A stretch of DNA of 64,000 nt from Tepidanaerobacteraceae bacterium (GTDB taxonomy: Bacteria; Bacillota; Thermosediminibacteria; Thermosediminibacterales; Tepidanaerobacteraceae), in the NCBI GenBank assembly GCA_024655905.1, contig JANLFP010000004.1, forward strand, positions 207,277-271,276. The letters run 5' to 3'. Shown here piece by piece: positions 63,977 to 64,000 of this stretch. A program made the translations under genes and the position numbers. The notes under the pieces are model-generated. The model was not told where the DNA came from and did no database searches. It was given only the letters and a program-made list of their open reading frames with translations. Each line of letters begins with the position of its first letter. The first letter of the stretch is position 1.

Positions 63977-64000
63977 TGGTCAAGCCCTCGACCTATTAGT
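63977..64000 (-). rRNA. rrl: 3' end of 23S ribosomal RNA (partial)
   Basis: The minus strand reads ACTAATAGGTCGAGGGCTTG, then ACCAAA, the conserved 3' end of bacterial 23S rRNA. Only the last two dozen bases are in the window. Confidence 0.9.

Overview
The window looks like a chromosomal segment of an endospore-forming, low-GC anaerobic Firmicute of class Clostridia, probably a Thermoanaerobacterales or Thermosediminibacterales relative. That placement is inferred from gene content and was not tested by comparison. Supporting signs are AGGAGG-type ribosome binding sites, frequent TTG and GTG starts, sporulation genes (spoIIIAA, sigK, a SpoIID/LytB-type gene, bofC, sleB), a SCIFF peptide gene, T-box leaders, and an aldo/keto reductase with a ferredoxin-like tail. 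Almost every gene lies on the minus strand. The two clear plus-strand genes are a cation P-type ATPase (19266-21971) and an HtrA protease (35891-37069).

Region by region, reading the minus strand from high to low coordinates. 63608-64000: the 3' end of a 23S rRNA, then 5S rRNA and tRNA-Asn. 53764-63582: a beta-CASP metallohydrolase, a flavoprotein, sleB, yigZ, yebC, bofC, ruvC-ruvA-ruvB and a SpoIID/LytB protein. 47306-53746: queA, a PsiE-like membrane protein, tgt, yajC, a TIGR04086 membrane protein, a SCIFF peptide gene without an adjacent maturase, secD-secF and a phasin-like coiled coil. 43829-47226: a ChlI-like AAA ATPase and VWA partner, then LapA. 37088-43702: recJ, apt, relA, dtd, a glyoxalase-II-like hydrolase and a small acidic protein. 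25320-35700: a His T-box, hisS, aspS, 6S RNA, tcdA, csoR, rseC, alaS, ireB, an aldo/keto reductase, ruvX, DUF1292, and then a T-box leader for the serine genes. 22067-25319: a serine-type aminotransferase, serA and fur. 13805-18780: queT, mltG, a SpoVD/PBP2-type transpeptidase, sigK, yqeG and a small unknown gene. 3581-13422: a complete type IV pilus operon (pilB, pilT, pilC, major prepilin, pilD, four minor pilins, comFB, pilM, pilN, pilO). 3-3483: aroK, aroQ, a decayed pepQ remnant, efp, a CD1247-type gene and spoIIIAA, whose operon partners would lie just beyond position 1.

Functional themes are type IV pilus assembly, sporulation and germination, translation (synthetases, EF-P, dtd, alaS, tcdA, queuosine), Holliday-junction processing, Sec export, and metal homeostasis (a manganese yybP-ykoY riboswitch ahead of the P-type ATPase, Fur, and CsoR with its own operator). 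I see no insertion sequence, prophage or CRISPR array.

The most interesting unexplained items are: a pair of related hairpin motifs and a terminator-like palindrome in the roughly 380-base leader region of pilB; the lone SCIFF gene, whose upstream membrane-protein gene has its ribosome binding site buried in a hairpin; a pepQ relic between aroQ and efp; 6S RNA running straight into tcdA; and a ChlI/ChlD-like pair with no tetrapyrrole genes nearby.
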